Shown: in pieces, positions 1 to 6,982 of the stretch
Position numbering within the stretch: the first letter of the stretch is position 1
How the letters are laid out: every line of letters begins with the position of its first letter
Assembly: GCA_002478115.1 (NCBI GenBank)
Contig: DLMH01000109.1
Span: 1 to 7,325, forward strand
Direction: 5' to 3'
Source: Candidatus Acidiferrum typicum
Lineage (GTDB): Bacteria > Acidobacteriota > Terriglobia > Acidiferrales > UBA7541
Length of the DNA stretch: 7,325 nt
Notes under the pieces: model-generated
What the model was told of the DNA's origin: nothing
The model's database searches: none
What the model saw: only the letters and a program-made list of their open reading frames with translations
Translations under genes and position numbers: made by a program

Positions 1-1
1 C

Positions 2-3000
2 GTGGACGCGGCCAGAGAAGCCGACCCAGTCCAACTTACTCGACTCCAGAAGGATTTGGAATCCGCATGCGAGTCCCCGCCAGCCTCACCCGCGGAGGCG
101 CGGCGCAGCCTCGACCGGCTGGCTGGGTCCGCCGCGGAATTTGCCAGCAGCCTCACCGCCGATCCTGAGAGCGAGGCGAAGTGGTGGGCATGTGCGTTCG
201 CTCGCCAGTGCCAGGACGCCCTGGATGAGCTGACGTTTCTCGCTCCAGATGCGGTTGAAGAGATCCCGACGTTGCGCCAATTGGCTAGTCTCGCGGGGGA
301 CCTCCTGCATAGCCACCGCGCCTCGTCAAGAATTGCTGCCATCGAAAATCTCGCGCGCAAATGCGGCGAATTCGCCCGTGTGGACTATGACTTCCTGTTC
401 GACGACGCTCGCCATCTACTCACCATCGGGTACAACGCCGGGGAACACCGGCAGGACCCGAGTTACTACGATCTGCTCGCTTCGGAAGCAAGATTATGCA
501 GTTTTGTAGCAATTGCACAAGGACAACTGCCGCAGGAGAGCTGGTTTGCCCTGGGCCGCCTCCTCACCACGGCAGGTGGAGATCCGATTCTCCTTTCCTG
601 GAGCGGTTCGATGTTCGAATACCTCATGCCGCTTATCGTGATGCCGACATACGAGAACACGCTGCTCCATCAGACGTACCGGGCCGCTGTGGCCAGACAG
701 GTCGAGTATGGGACAAAGCGCGGCGTGCCTTGGGGTATTTCGGAATCCAGTTACAATTCCATCGACGCTCGTCTCAACTATCAGTACCGCGCGTTCGGCG
801 TACCTGGCATGGGCCTCAAACGCGGGCTCGCGGACGATCTGGTCATTGCGCCGTATGCCTCGGCGTTGGCGCTGATGGTAGCACCCGAGGAGGCCTGCCT
901 GAATCTTCAGGAACTCGCCGCGGACAGCTTTGAGGGGAAATACGGCTTGTATGAAGCTATAGACTATACTCCTTCGCGTGTGCCCCGCGGGCAATCGAAC
1001 GTCGTGGTTCGGTCTTTCATGGCGCATCACCAGGGCATGAGCCTTCTGTCGTTGGCCTACCTGCTTCTTGATCGTCCCATGCAAAAGCGATTCGAGTCGG
1101 ATCCGATGTTCCAGGCGTCCGCGCTATTGCTCCAGGAGCGGGTGCCAAAGGCCATGGCATTTTATTCGCACCTGGCCGAACTATCCGACGTACGTGCTGC
1201 TTCCAACGGTCCGGAAGCGCCAGTACGCATTTTCACCAGTCCTGACACGCCGATGCCGGAACTGCAGTTGTTGTCGAACGGCAGATATCATGTCATGGTC
1301 ACAAACGCCGGTGGCGGCTACAGTCGCTGGAAGAATATTGCGGTGACGCGCTGGCGCGAAGACGGTACCTGCGACAACTGGGGCACATTCTGCTATATCC
1401 GTGCCGTCGCGAGCGGCAAGTTCTGGTCAGCCGCATTTCAGCCGGCGCTCCAAGCATCGGACAGCTACGAAGCGATCTTCTCCGAGGGGCGGGTGGAGTT
1501 CCGTCGCCGCGACCACGAGTTCGAAACCTATACAGAGATAGCCGTTTCGCCAGAAGATGACGTCGAAGTTCGCCGCATCAGCATCACTAACTGCTCTCGA
1601 GTGCGCAGAGCTATCGATGTCACAAGTTACGCGGAGGTCGTTCTCGAATCGCCTGCGGCGGATGCCCTTCACCCGGCCTTTGGTAATCTGTTCGTTCAGA
1701 CTGAGCTCATCCGCGAGAAGCGGACGATTCTCTGCACTCGCCGACCCCGCTCTCGTGAAGAGCAGCCGCCATGGATGTTCCATTTAATGGCCGTTCATGG
1801 GGGGGAGATCGGAGAAATCTCCTATGAAACTGACAGGATGCGGTTCATCGGACGAGGACACACTATCGCCGATCCACAAGCGATGGCCGATGCAGCGCCG
1901 CTCTCGGGCCGCGAGGGGTCAGTGCTGGATCCGATCGTCGCCATCCGTCATCAAATAGCGCTCGATCCGGAAGAAAAGGTGACGATCGACATCGTGTCCG
2001 GCATTGGCGAAACGCGGGACGCCTGTTTGGGCCTTGTAGAAAAGTACCAGGATCGGCGTCTCGCGGATCGCGTGTTCGATCTCGCGTGGACACATAGCCA
2101 GGTGTTCTTGCGACAGATAAATGCCACAGAGGCCGACGCGCAGCTCTATGCACACCTGGCTGGCTCTATTGTGTACGCCAACTCCTCGCTCCGCGCTGAC
2201 GCGAGCGTCCTCACAAAGAACCGCCGTGGGCAGTCCGATCTCTGGGGCTACTCCATTTCCGGCGACTTGCCAATCGTGCTGCTCGAGATCGGAGATCCCG
2301 CCAACATCGACCTCGTTCGCCAACTCATCCAGGCCCACAGTTACTGGCGCCTGAAAGGACTGGTGGTGGACCTGGTGATCTGGAACGAAGATCACTCCGG
2401 CTACCGGCAGACTCTGCAAGACCAGATCATAGGATTGATTTCCGCAGGGCTTGAAGCCAACTTGAAAGATCAACCGGGCAGCATCTTTGTGAGACCGGGG
2501 GACCAGATATCGAGCGAGGACCGCATTCTGTTCCACTCGGTCGCCCGTGCCATCCTCAGTGACAGCCGCGGAACGCTGGTGGATCAGATGCAGCGCCGCA
2601 GCACCGGAGCAGTAACCGTTCCGGAACTTCCGCTGGCCCGAACCCACCAACCCGAGCCCGCAGAAGTAGCCGCCTCACCTCGCGACGATCTGATTTTCTT
2701 CAACGGAGTGGGCGGATTCACCCCTGACGGGCGCGAGTACATCATTACGACCACCGAGCGGAAAATGACTCCGGCGCCATGGGTGAATGTACTGGCGAAC
2801 CCGCGCTTCGGAACCGTAATTTCAGAGAGCGGTCTTGCCTGCACCTGGAGTGAAAATGCCCACGAGTTCCGCCTCACTCCCTGGTGCAACGATCCCGTGA
2901 GCGATTCGTGCGGAGAGGCGTTCTATATCCGTGATGAAGATAGCGGCCACTTCTGGTCACCTACGCCGATGCCCAGACCCGGCGCGACACCTTATACCAG

Positions 3001-5110
3001 CCGGCACGGATTCGGCTACAGCGTCTTCGAGCACACAGAAGGCGGCATCCGCTCCGAAGTGTGGGTTTACGTGGCCGTCGACGCGGCAATCAAGTTTACG
3101 GTATTGAAAGTGCGAAATGAGTCGGGTCGATCACGCCGGCTCTCCGCCACCGGATACGTGGAATGGGTTCTTGGCGACCTGCGGCCGAAAACCGGGTTGC
3201 ACGTGATAACCGAAATTGACCCGAACGGCGGCGCACTGTTCGCGCGGAACCCCTACAATACGGAGTTCGCCGACCGGGTTGCCTTCTTCAACGTGGACGA
3301 TCGAAGCCGCACCATGAGCGGCGATCGGACTGAGTTCCTTGGCCGCAACGGCACGCTTCGGAGTGCGGCTGCAATGTCTCGATCCCGGCTGTCCGGGAGA
3401 GCGGGGGCTGCTTTGGACCCCTGTGCCGCGATACAGGTTCCGTTCGAACTGGCGGACGGGCAAGAGCGTGAGATCATCTTCACTCTCGGCGTAGGCCGTG
3501 GCGAAAATGACGCTCACAACCTGGTGGATCGTTTCCGCGGATCTACTGCCGCCCGTGACGCGCTCGAAGCAGTATGGCAGTACTGGAAGCGCACGCTTGG
3601 CGCGGTGCAAGTGGAAACGCCCGACCAGTCCCTCAACGTCCTGGCTAACGGCTGGCTCCTTTACCAAACTCTCGCGTGCCGTTTTTGGGGGCGGAGCGCT
3701 TTCTACCAGCCGGGGGGCGCCTTCGGTTTCCGCGACCAGTTGCAGGACGCAATGGCGCTTATCCATGCCGAGCCGCATCTTCTTCGTGAGCACCTGCTCC
3801 TCTGCGCGTCCCGTCAGTATCGCGATGGCGATGTACAGCATTGGTGGCATCCCCCATCGGGCCGAGGCGTGCGCACGCACTGTTCGGATGATTACCTATG
3901 GCTGCCCCTGGCGACGTGCCGGTACGTTCTCAGCACGGGGGATACCGGGGTATTGGACGAACCGATCCACTTCCTCGATGGCCGGCAGGTTAACGCGGAA
4001 GAGGACTCGTATTACGATCTGCCCAGCCGGTCTGAAGAGACGGCCAGTTTGTACGAACACTGTATGCGAGCCATCCTGAGGGGCCTGCGCTTTGGTGAAC
4101 ACGGCCTGCCCCTCATCGGTTCCGGTGACTGGAACGATGGGATGAACCTTGTCGGGCAACACGGTAAAGGAGAAAGCGTCTGGTTGGGGTTCTTCCTCTA
4201 TGACGTGCTTCTGCGATTCGCTGAGGTTGCCTGCGCGCATGGCGACGTGCCGTTTGCCGAACGCTGCCGCCGCGAGGCGGCTCAGGTACGTCAGAACATC
4301 GAGCTGAACGGCTGGGATGGCGCGTGGTACCGCCGCGCCTACTTCGACGACGGCTCACCGCTTGGATCTGCGAGTAACCCCGAATGCCAGATCGATTCGA
4401 TTGCGCAAAGTTGGTCCGTTCTATCCGGAGCGGGTGATGCCGAGCGCACGCGCATGGCGATGCGGGCGGTGGATCAGCACCTGGTTCGCCGCGACTGGCG
4501 GTTAATCCAACTCCTCGATCCCCCGTTTGATAAATCGGAGTTAAATCCCGGTTACATTAAGGGCTACCTTCCGGGCGTGCGAGAGAATGGCGGGCAATAC
4601 ACTCATGGGGCCATCTGGGCGGCCATGGCGTTCGCCCAATTGGGAGATAACCAGCGAGCCTGGGAACTATTCGCACTGATCAACCCGGTGAACCACGCAG
4701 AATCAGCGGAAACTATTGCCACCTACAAAGTGGAACCGTACGTCGTGGTAGCTGATGTGTATGCACTGTCGCCGCACATTGGCCATGGTGGATGGACATG
4801 GTACACCGGGTCGGCCGGATGGATGTACCGGCTTATTTTGGAATCGCTCTTGGGGCTGAGACTGGACGTGGACAAACTGCACTTTGCTCCGTGCCTTCCT
4901 GACAATTGGAAAGAGTTTAAGGTGCATTACCGATATCGTGAAACTGTATATCACATCGCTATCGTGCAGGTGCCAGCAGGGCATGGCCAGACGAGTATTG
5001 CGGTTGATGGCGTCACGCGGCAAGGTAACTTCATTCAACTGGTTGACGACCGGCAGGAGCACTCGGTCGAGCTGAGACTAAACACTCCCGATGCCGGCGC
5101 TGAGGGATAG
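2..5110 (+). CDS. ndvB: Cyclic beta-1,2-glucan synthase (NdvB/ChvB/Cgs family), C-terminal 1702 residues, 5'-partial
   Basis: The family makes cyclic beta-1,2-glucans at the inner membrane. The N-terminal glycosyltransferase elongates and cyclises the chain, and the C-terminal GH94 domain sets chain length by phosphorolysis. Seen here, in order: a helical linker (about 1-125); a glycoamylase-like domain (about 125-380) with SYYDLLASEA at 154-163, GVPWGISES at 241-249 and FMAHHQGM at 339-346; a first beta-sandwich from about 411, followed by a short helical part with GQSDLWG at 743-749; a second beta-sandwich from about 899; and a GH94 core with GFRDQ at 1242-1246, THCSDDYLW at 1292-1300, GSGDWNDGMN at 1373-1382, RENGGQYTH at 1527-1535 and HIGHGGWTWYTGS at 1592-1604. 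By analogy with cellobiose phosphorylase, the second Asp of DWND (D1379) is the likely general acid. Family members are about 2800 residues, so the GTG at position 2 is probably an internal valine and the gene begins before the window. The frame has no interruption and ends at TAG 5108-5110. A stand-alone 1,2-beta-oligoglucan phosphorylase is less likely because the glycoamylase-like domain is present. Confidence 0.93.
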   Translation: MDAAREADPVQLTRLQKDLESACESPPASPAEARRSLDRLAGSAAEFASSLTADPESEAKWWACAFARQCQDALDELTFLAPDAVEEIPTLRQLASLAGDLLHSHRASSRIAAIENLARKCGEFARVDYDFLFDDARHLLTIGYNAGEHRQDPSYYDLLASEARLCSFVAIAQGQLPQESWFALGRLLTTAGGDPILLSWSGSMFEYLMPLIVMPTYENTLLHQTYRAAVARQVEYGTKRGVPWGISESSYNSIDARLNYQYRAFGVPGMGLKRGLADDLVIAPYASALALMVAPEEACLNLQELAADSFEGKYGLYEAIDYTPSRVPRGQSNVVVRSFMAHHQGMSLLSLAYLLLDRPMQKRFESDPMFQASALLLQERVPKAMAFYSHLAELSDVRAASNGPEAPVRIFTSPDTPMPELQLLSNGRYHVMVTNAGGGYSRWKNIAVTRWREDGTCDNWGTFCYIRAVASGKFWSAAFQPALQASDSYEAIFSEGRVEFRRRDHEFETYTEIAVSPEDDVEVRRISITNCSRVRRAIDVTSYAEVVLESPAADALHPAFGNLFVQTELIREKRTILCTRRPRSREEQPPWMFHLMAVHGGEIGEISYETDRMRFIGRGHTIADPQAMADAAPLSGREGSVLDPIVAIRHQIALDPEEKVTIDIVSGIGETRDACLGLVEKYQDRRLADRVFDLAWTHSQVFLRQINATEADAQLYAHLAGSIVYANSSLRADASVLTKNRRGQSDLWGYSISGDLPIVLLEIGDPANIDLVRQLIQAHSYWRLKGLVVDLVIWNEDHSGYRQTLQDQIIGLISAGLEANLKDQPGSIFVRPGDQISSEDRILFHSVARAILSDSRGTLVDQMQRRSTGAVTVPELPLARTHQPEPAEVAASPRDDLIFFNGVGGFTPDGREYIITTTERKMTPAPWVNVLANPRFGTVISESGLACTWSENAHEFRLTPWCNDPVSDSCGEAFYIRDEDSGHFWSPTPMPRPGATPYTSRHGFGYSVFEHTEGGIRSEVWVYVAVDAAIKFTVLKVRNESGRSRRLSATGYVEWVLGDLRPKTGLHVITEIDPNGGALFARNPYNTEFADRVAFFNVDDRSRTMSGDRTEFLGRNGTLRSAAAMSRSRLSGRAGAALDPCAAIQVPFELADGQEREIIFTLGVGRGENDAHNLVDRFRGSTAARDALEAVWQYWKRTLGAVQVETPDQSLNVLANGWLLYQTLACRFWGRSAFYQPGGAFGFRDQLQDAMALIHAEPHLLREHLLLCASRQYRDGDVQHWWHPPSGRGVRTHCSDDYLWLPLATCRYVLSTGDTGVLDEPIHFLDGRQVNAEEDSYYDLPSRSEETASLYEHCMRAILRGLRFGEHGLPLIGSGDWNDGMNLVGQHGKGESVWLGFFLYDVLLRFAEVACAHGDVPFAERCRREAAQVRQNIELNGWDGAWYRRAYFDDGSPLGSASNPECQIDSIAQSWSVLSGAGDAERTRMAMRAVDQHLVRRDWRLIQLLDPPFDKSELNPGYIKGYLPGVRENGGQYTHGAIWAAMAFAQLGDNQRAWELFALINPVNHAESAETIATYKVEPYVVVADVYALSPHIGHGGWTWYTGSAGWMYRLILESLLGLRLDVDKLHFAPCLPDNWKEFKVHYRYRETVYHIAIVQVPAGHGQTSIAVDGVTRQGNFIQLVDDRQEHSVELRLNTPDAGAEG

Positions 5111-5339
5111 CTCAACTTCATAGACAAGCTAGCAGACCAAAACCATGATTGAATACGTTGGACCTATCGAAACCCGGTAGTCCGAAAAAGTCACTACTAA
5201 ATTCTTAAGGATTTTTCCGAGCGTGGCTGGGGAAAATTCTGGGGAGCAGACTGGTGGTGCTCAGATGAGCAAGGCGAAAGCGTAAACGCTCCGGGTTAGA
5301 AGTCCGCGTCATTATGGCGCTGTGTGCGGTGTGAGATTC

Positions 5340-5407
5340 TCCTCAATGTCCATTCCAGATGACTACCTCAAGCAGCTCGATGTCTGTTCCAGATGACTAC
5401 CTCAAGC
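5340..5407. repeat. 34-bp imperfect tandem duplication at the 3' end of the small CxxC gene
   Basis: Two adjacent 34-bp units, 5340-5373 and 5374-5407, agree at 29 of 34 positions by my count. They share an unbroken 21-base core at 5353-5373 and 5387-5407. The duplication covers the last codons of the minus-strand gene ending at 5368. Because 34 is not a multiple of three, the distal copy lies in another frame. There it encodes a parallel ending, ELLEVVIWNGH followed by TGA at 5343-5345, whereas the used frame ends ELEVVIWNRHRAA. The five differences suggest the duplication is not very recent. Confidence 0.85.
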
Positions 5408-5697
5408 TCGTACCGGCTCTTCGACCCTACTTCCACCAGATAACGGGAGTCGTGTGGGCTGCATCGTGGAGACGGGATGTCCGAAAGGGGATATTCCATG
5501 ACTCGCTGTCCACTATCTAGGCAGTTGGCACAGAGAACGTTTCGTTCCAGAAGCCAGTAAGCTTTGTCATGTGGCCTGTGACCCGCAGCGATTGCCTGGG
5601 CAACCTGCTCCGCGCTGTTCAGCCACCCGCTCAGTTCCTCGGTTCCGTCCCCGCGGACAATTCTGACCTGATATTCACTACCGTGGTTGTGCGCCAT
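5368..5697 (-). CDS. Small conserved-looking hypothetical protein with a CxxC motif, 109 aa
   Basis: I cannot assign a function. The protein starts MAHNHGSEYQV and is soluble-looking, with no signal peptide or membrane segment. It has a central CANC motif (C56, C59) and a further Cys at 79, so a small metal-binding knuckle is possible but unproven. I chose the ATG at 5697 because AGGGAG lies seven bases upstream. The frame stays open further upstream to a GTG at 5748 and an ATG at 5739, but neither has such a site. The C-terminus reads ELEVVIWNRHRAA and has been altered by the 34-bp tandem duplication. From memory, similar proteins with the same opening occur in Acidobacteriota, which supports a real gene; this is recall, not a search. 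A possible promoter (TTAACA at 5809-5814, CATTTT at 5785-5790, 18-bp spacer, minus strand) is weak. The gene is transcribed towards ndvB, so the two are convergent. Confidence 0.72.
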   Translation of the reverse strand: MAHNHGSEYQVRIVRGDGTEELSGWLNSAEQVAQAIAAGHRPHDKAYWLLERNVLCANCLDSGQRVMEYPLSDIPSPRCSPHDSRYLVEVGSKSRYELEVVIWNRHRAA

Positions 5698-5704
5698 TTG
5701 TTTT

Positions 5705-5710
5705 CTCCCT
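5705..5710 (-). promoter_or_regulatory. Ribosome binding site AGGGAG for the 109-aa gene
   Basis: Read on the minus strand, AGGGAG is followed by AAAACAA and then ATG at 5697. The purine-rich match and seven-base spacing are close to ideal. They fix the start at MAHNHG rather than at the upstream in-frame GTG (5748) or ATG (5739). Confidence 0.7.
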
Positions 5711-5832
5711 AGCGCTACCCAGCGTTGTGCTTTGTTCATCTTCGACACTACAGGCGATTAATTGTCGCGGAATCGCGCCCACGAAAAATGTTCACTTTTG
5801 CACACAATTGTTAAAAACCGCTGGTGGACCCA

Positions 5833-6048
5833 ATGAAACCTGACGCTTGGCTAATTATTTACGGACTCTCAATCGGAGGGCCGACCGCAGGGTTTATTCT
5901 GTTTAGTTTTATTCGTCAGTTAAACACATCGCTACTTCACATGTTGCCGACGCCAGGCGCCTGGGGATATAGTGACCGCCCTGGAGTTACACATGGACTT
6001 CCACAAGACCTGGCAAGAGCAGTGCGCGGCAACCCGCACGATTCGTGA
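5833..6048 (+). CDS. Possible small membrane peptide (71 aa), doubtful
   Basis: The frame opens MKPDAWLIIYGLSIGG and holds one convincing hydrophobic stretch at about residues 6-26 (LIIYG...LFSFI), consistent with a single membrane helix. After about residue 38 it becomes Pro/Gly/Arg-rich and overlaps, in another frame, the start of the conserved pseudogene at 5993. The second half is therefore probably not a native coding sequence. An alternative GTG start lies at 5824. A weak GGTGGA precedes the ATG by four bases. I do not recognise a family. It may be a truncated membrane protein gene or a chance frame. The hydrophobic part is more AT-rich than ndvB. Confidence 0.25.
   Translation: MKPDAWLIIYGLSIGGPTAGFILFSFIRQLNTSLLHMLPTPGAWGYSDRPGVTHGLPQDLARAVRGNPHDS
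5944..5973 (+). promoter_or_regulatory. Possible sigma-70-type promoter before the conserved pseudogene
   Basis: TTGCCG at 5944-5949 and TATAGT at 5968-5973 are separated by 18 bases. They match the -35 and -10 consensus at 4 of 6 and 5 of 6 positions. The pseudogene's ATG lies 20 bases past the -10 box, with GGAG at 5983-5986 between them. Such matches occur by chance, so this is suggestive only. Confidence 0.22.
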
Positions 6049-6268
6049 GCGGTTCGGTGTTAAGAGCGCACTAGATTATCTCGTCGGCGAGAAGCTGCTG
6101 AACTTCGCTAGGGAAGCGGACCGGAGCCCCGAGTTTGCTGCCGAACTCCCACGCTTTCAAGCAGCAGTATGAGATGTCTTCAACCCCACTTAACTCACCG
6201 GCTGTCTGGCCAGTCTGAAACCTTCCGCGAGAAAGAAACTCCAGAAACTCCTTTACGTTTCTTCGTAA
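5993..6268 (+). pseudogene. Small conserved protein gene broken by two in-frame stops and abutted by an IS66 end
   Basis: The frame starts at ATG 5993, six bases after GGAG (5983-5986), with MDFHKTWQEQ. It continues through RERFGVKSALDYLVGEKLL to LPRFQAAV and stops at TGA 6170-6172. Past that stop the same frame still reads as protein: DVFNPT, then TAA at 6191-6193, then LTGCLASLKPSARKKLQKLL and YVSS up to TAA 6266-6268. The basic Leu/Lys-rich ending looks like a native C-terminus. From memory, Acidobacteriota homologues have Trp at the first stop (TGG to TGA) and a Tyr or Glu codon near the second, giving an intact protein of about 90 residues. Two point nonsense mutations without a frameshift are the simplest reading. 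The final codons run into the IS66 terminus at 6265, so the last residues may be element-derived. The function is unknown. It seems soluble and mostly helical. Confidence 0.7.
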
Positions 6269-6283
6269 GCGGTTGAGACTTTT
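6265..6283 (+). repeat. Putative IS66 terminal inverted repeat (one end only)
   Basis: The sequence begins GTAAGCGGTTGAGAC, matching the 5'-GTAA terminus usual for IS66. It sits immediately past the transposase C-terminal codons. The partner repeat is not in the window, so the inner limit of the repeat cannot be measured. Confidence 0.45.
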
Positions 6284-6660
6284 CTCCGCGCAGAGAGCCA
6301 CTTGTCTGGAAGCAGCTCTTCGAGTTGACTGCTGGGATGGGTGCTGATGCGTTCGAAAATGTCGCGCAAGTAGGCGAATGGATCGATGCCGAGTCTTTTG
6401 CACGTGGTGATGAGGCTAGTCAGCACCGCCGCCGTCAGCCCGCCGTTGTCGCTCCCATAGAACATCCAGTTTCTCCGACCTACCGCGATTCCACGCAGAC
6501 TTCGCTCGGCACCGTTGTTGTCGATCGCCAAGTCGCCGTCTTCGCAGTAGCACCTCAACGCTTTCCAGTTCAACAACGTGTAAGCGATGGCTTGCCCCTC
6601 CGGGCTCTTCGGCAGCACGTTGGGCCGTTCGCGCTCCAGATATGCCTTGATATTTCGGGG
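6265..6660 (-). mobile_element. IS66-family insertion sequence remnant, right end only
   Basis: One end is placed at 6265. There GTAAGCGGTTGAG points into the element, directly behind the transposase C-terminus and exactly where the plus-strand conserved pseudogene ends. IS66 elements typically end in 5'-GTAA and make 8-bp target duplications, so bases 6257-6264 (GTTTCTTC) would be one copy. The other end, the helper genes and most of the transposase gene are missing. On the right, the remnant joins GGDEF-derived sequence somewhere between about 6655 and 6690. About 400 bp of an element that is normally about 2.5 kb survives. The left limit is fairly firm, the right limit approximate. Confidence 0.7.
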
Positions 6661-6685
6661 CGGGCCAGACGGATTTCTAGTGTGC

Positions 6686-6982
6686 GGTAATCCGACTATA
6701 CACTCAAGCTTTCTTGCTGGGGGGCGCGCAACCAACGTGGCTGCTGCCCCCGTCTCCGGCGCTAGACAAGCGCATCTCGTCCCCGCTACACCACGCCGCG
6801 GCGGGACCGGCAACAGAGACGCAGGACGTTGGCCCAACCGGCAGGGGGCTCGGCTCCCTGTCTGATGGCCGTAATGATCGTTGATTTGCTTTAACCCGTC
6901 CAGCTCAAGGAATAGTTGACAGGGTGATCTCTTTGTGAAGAACGTCCACAAAGTGCTGATGGCACGGACTTGATAACGCACA
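6686..6982 (-). pseudogene. GGDEF (diguanylate cyclase) domain remnant with multiple frameshifts
   Basis: GGDEF domains make cyclic di-GMP from two GTP. Here the domain is visible only by joining frames on the minus strand. First comes HQHFVDVLHKEITLS (frame one, about 6962-6918). A frame change leads to LFLELDGLKQINDHYGHQTG (about 6915-6856), which holds the conserved metal- and GTP-binding D and N positions. Then SRAPCRL continues into WANVLRLCCRSRRGVV after an apparent one-base insertion in the CCC run at 6833-6835. Next is a degenerate signature whose bases still spell Gly-Asp-Glu (read as SGDEM in another frame), followed by APETGAAATLVAR. At least three frame changes and an in-frame TAG after GVV exclude a functional enzyme. 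The upstream (N-terminal) sensor part is absent, and the downstream end is lost at the IS66 junction. Confidence 0.75.

Larger units (their letters stand above)
6253..6660 (-). pseudogene. IS66-family transposase, C-terminal fragment
   Basis: Reading leftwards from about 6660, the frame gives IKAYLERERPNVLPKSPEG, then LLNWKALRCYCEDGDLAIDN, NGAERSLRGIAVGRRNW, FYGSDNGG, ITTCKRLGIDPFAYL and LEELLPDKW. These are hallmark segments of the C-terminal part of IS66 (TnpC) DDE transposases. The catalytic Glu is the one in NGAER (codon 6505-6507). The N-terminal part, which carries the zinc-binding region and both catalytic Asp residues, is missing, so the fragment cannot transpose. There is no start codon of its own. 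The frame continues upstream, without a stop, into unrelated GGDEF-derived sequence as far as 6981. The stop at 6253-6255 lies outside the element, because the frame reads through the terminal repeat into flanking DNA. The helper genes tnpA and tnpB are not in the window. Confidence 0.85.

Noticed and set aside
494..1084. Long minus-strand frames inside ndvB (494-1084, 1919-2650, 3131-3880)
   Set aside because: They are opposite a continuous family-matching reading frame in GC-rich DNA, have no recognisable domains, and are expected antisense shadows.
5177..5218. Terminator after ndvB (GTAGT ... ACTAC followed by AAGGATTTTT)
   Set aside because: The stem is only five bases with an 11-base loop, and the T-run is 14 bases further on. 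It is too weak to call.
5340..5407. CRISPR array
   Set aside because: There are only two directly adjacent 34-bp units with no spacer between them, located at a gene end. It is a tandem duplication.
5346..5517. Plus-strand frames starting at the repeated ATGTC (5346 and 5380), the second giving MSVPDDYLKL and a 45-residue peptide
   Set aside because: They lie antisense to the better supported minus-strand gene with its strong ribosome binding site. The first stops after 16 codons.
5698..5823. Divergent promoter region with an operator (GCGATTAATTGTCGC and ACAATTGT dyads)
   Set aside because: The dyads have four-base arms or eight bases in total, and the -10 match on the minus strand is poor. 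This does not exceed chance.
6170..6193. Programmed recoding of TGA (as Trp or selenocysteine) in the small gene at 5993
   Set aside because: A second in-frame stop, TAA at 6191, follows seven codons later and would also need readthrough. Ordinary nonsense mutation is simpler, and the neighbouring genes use normal stops.
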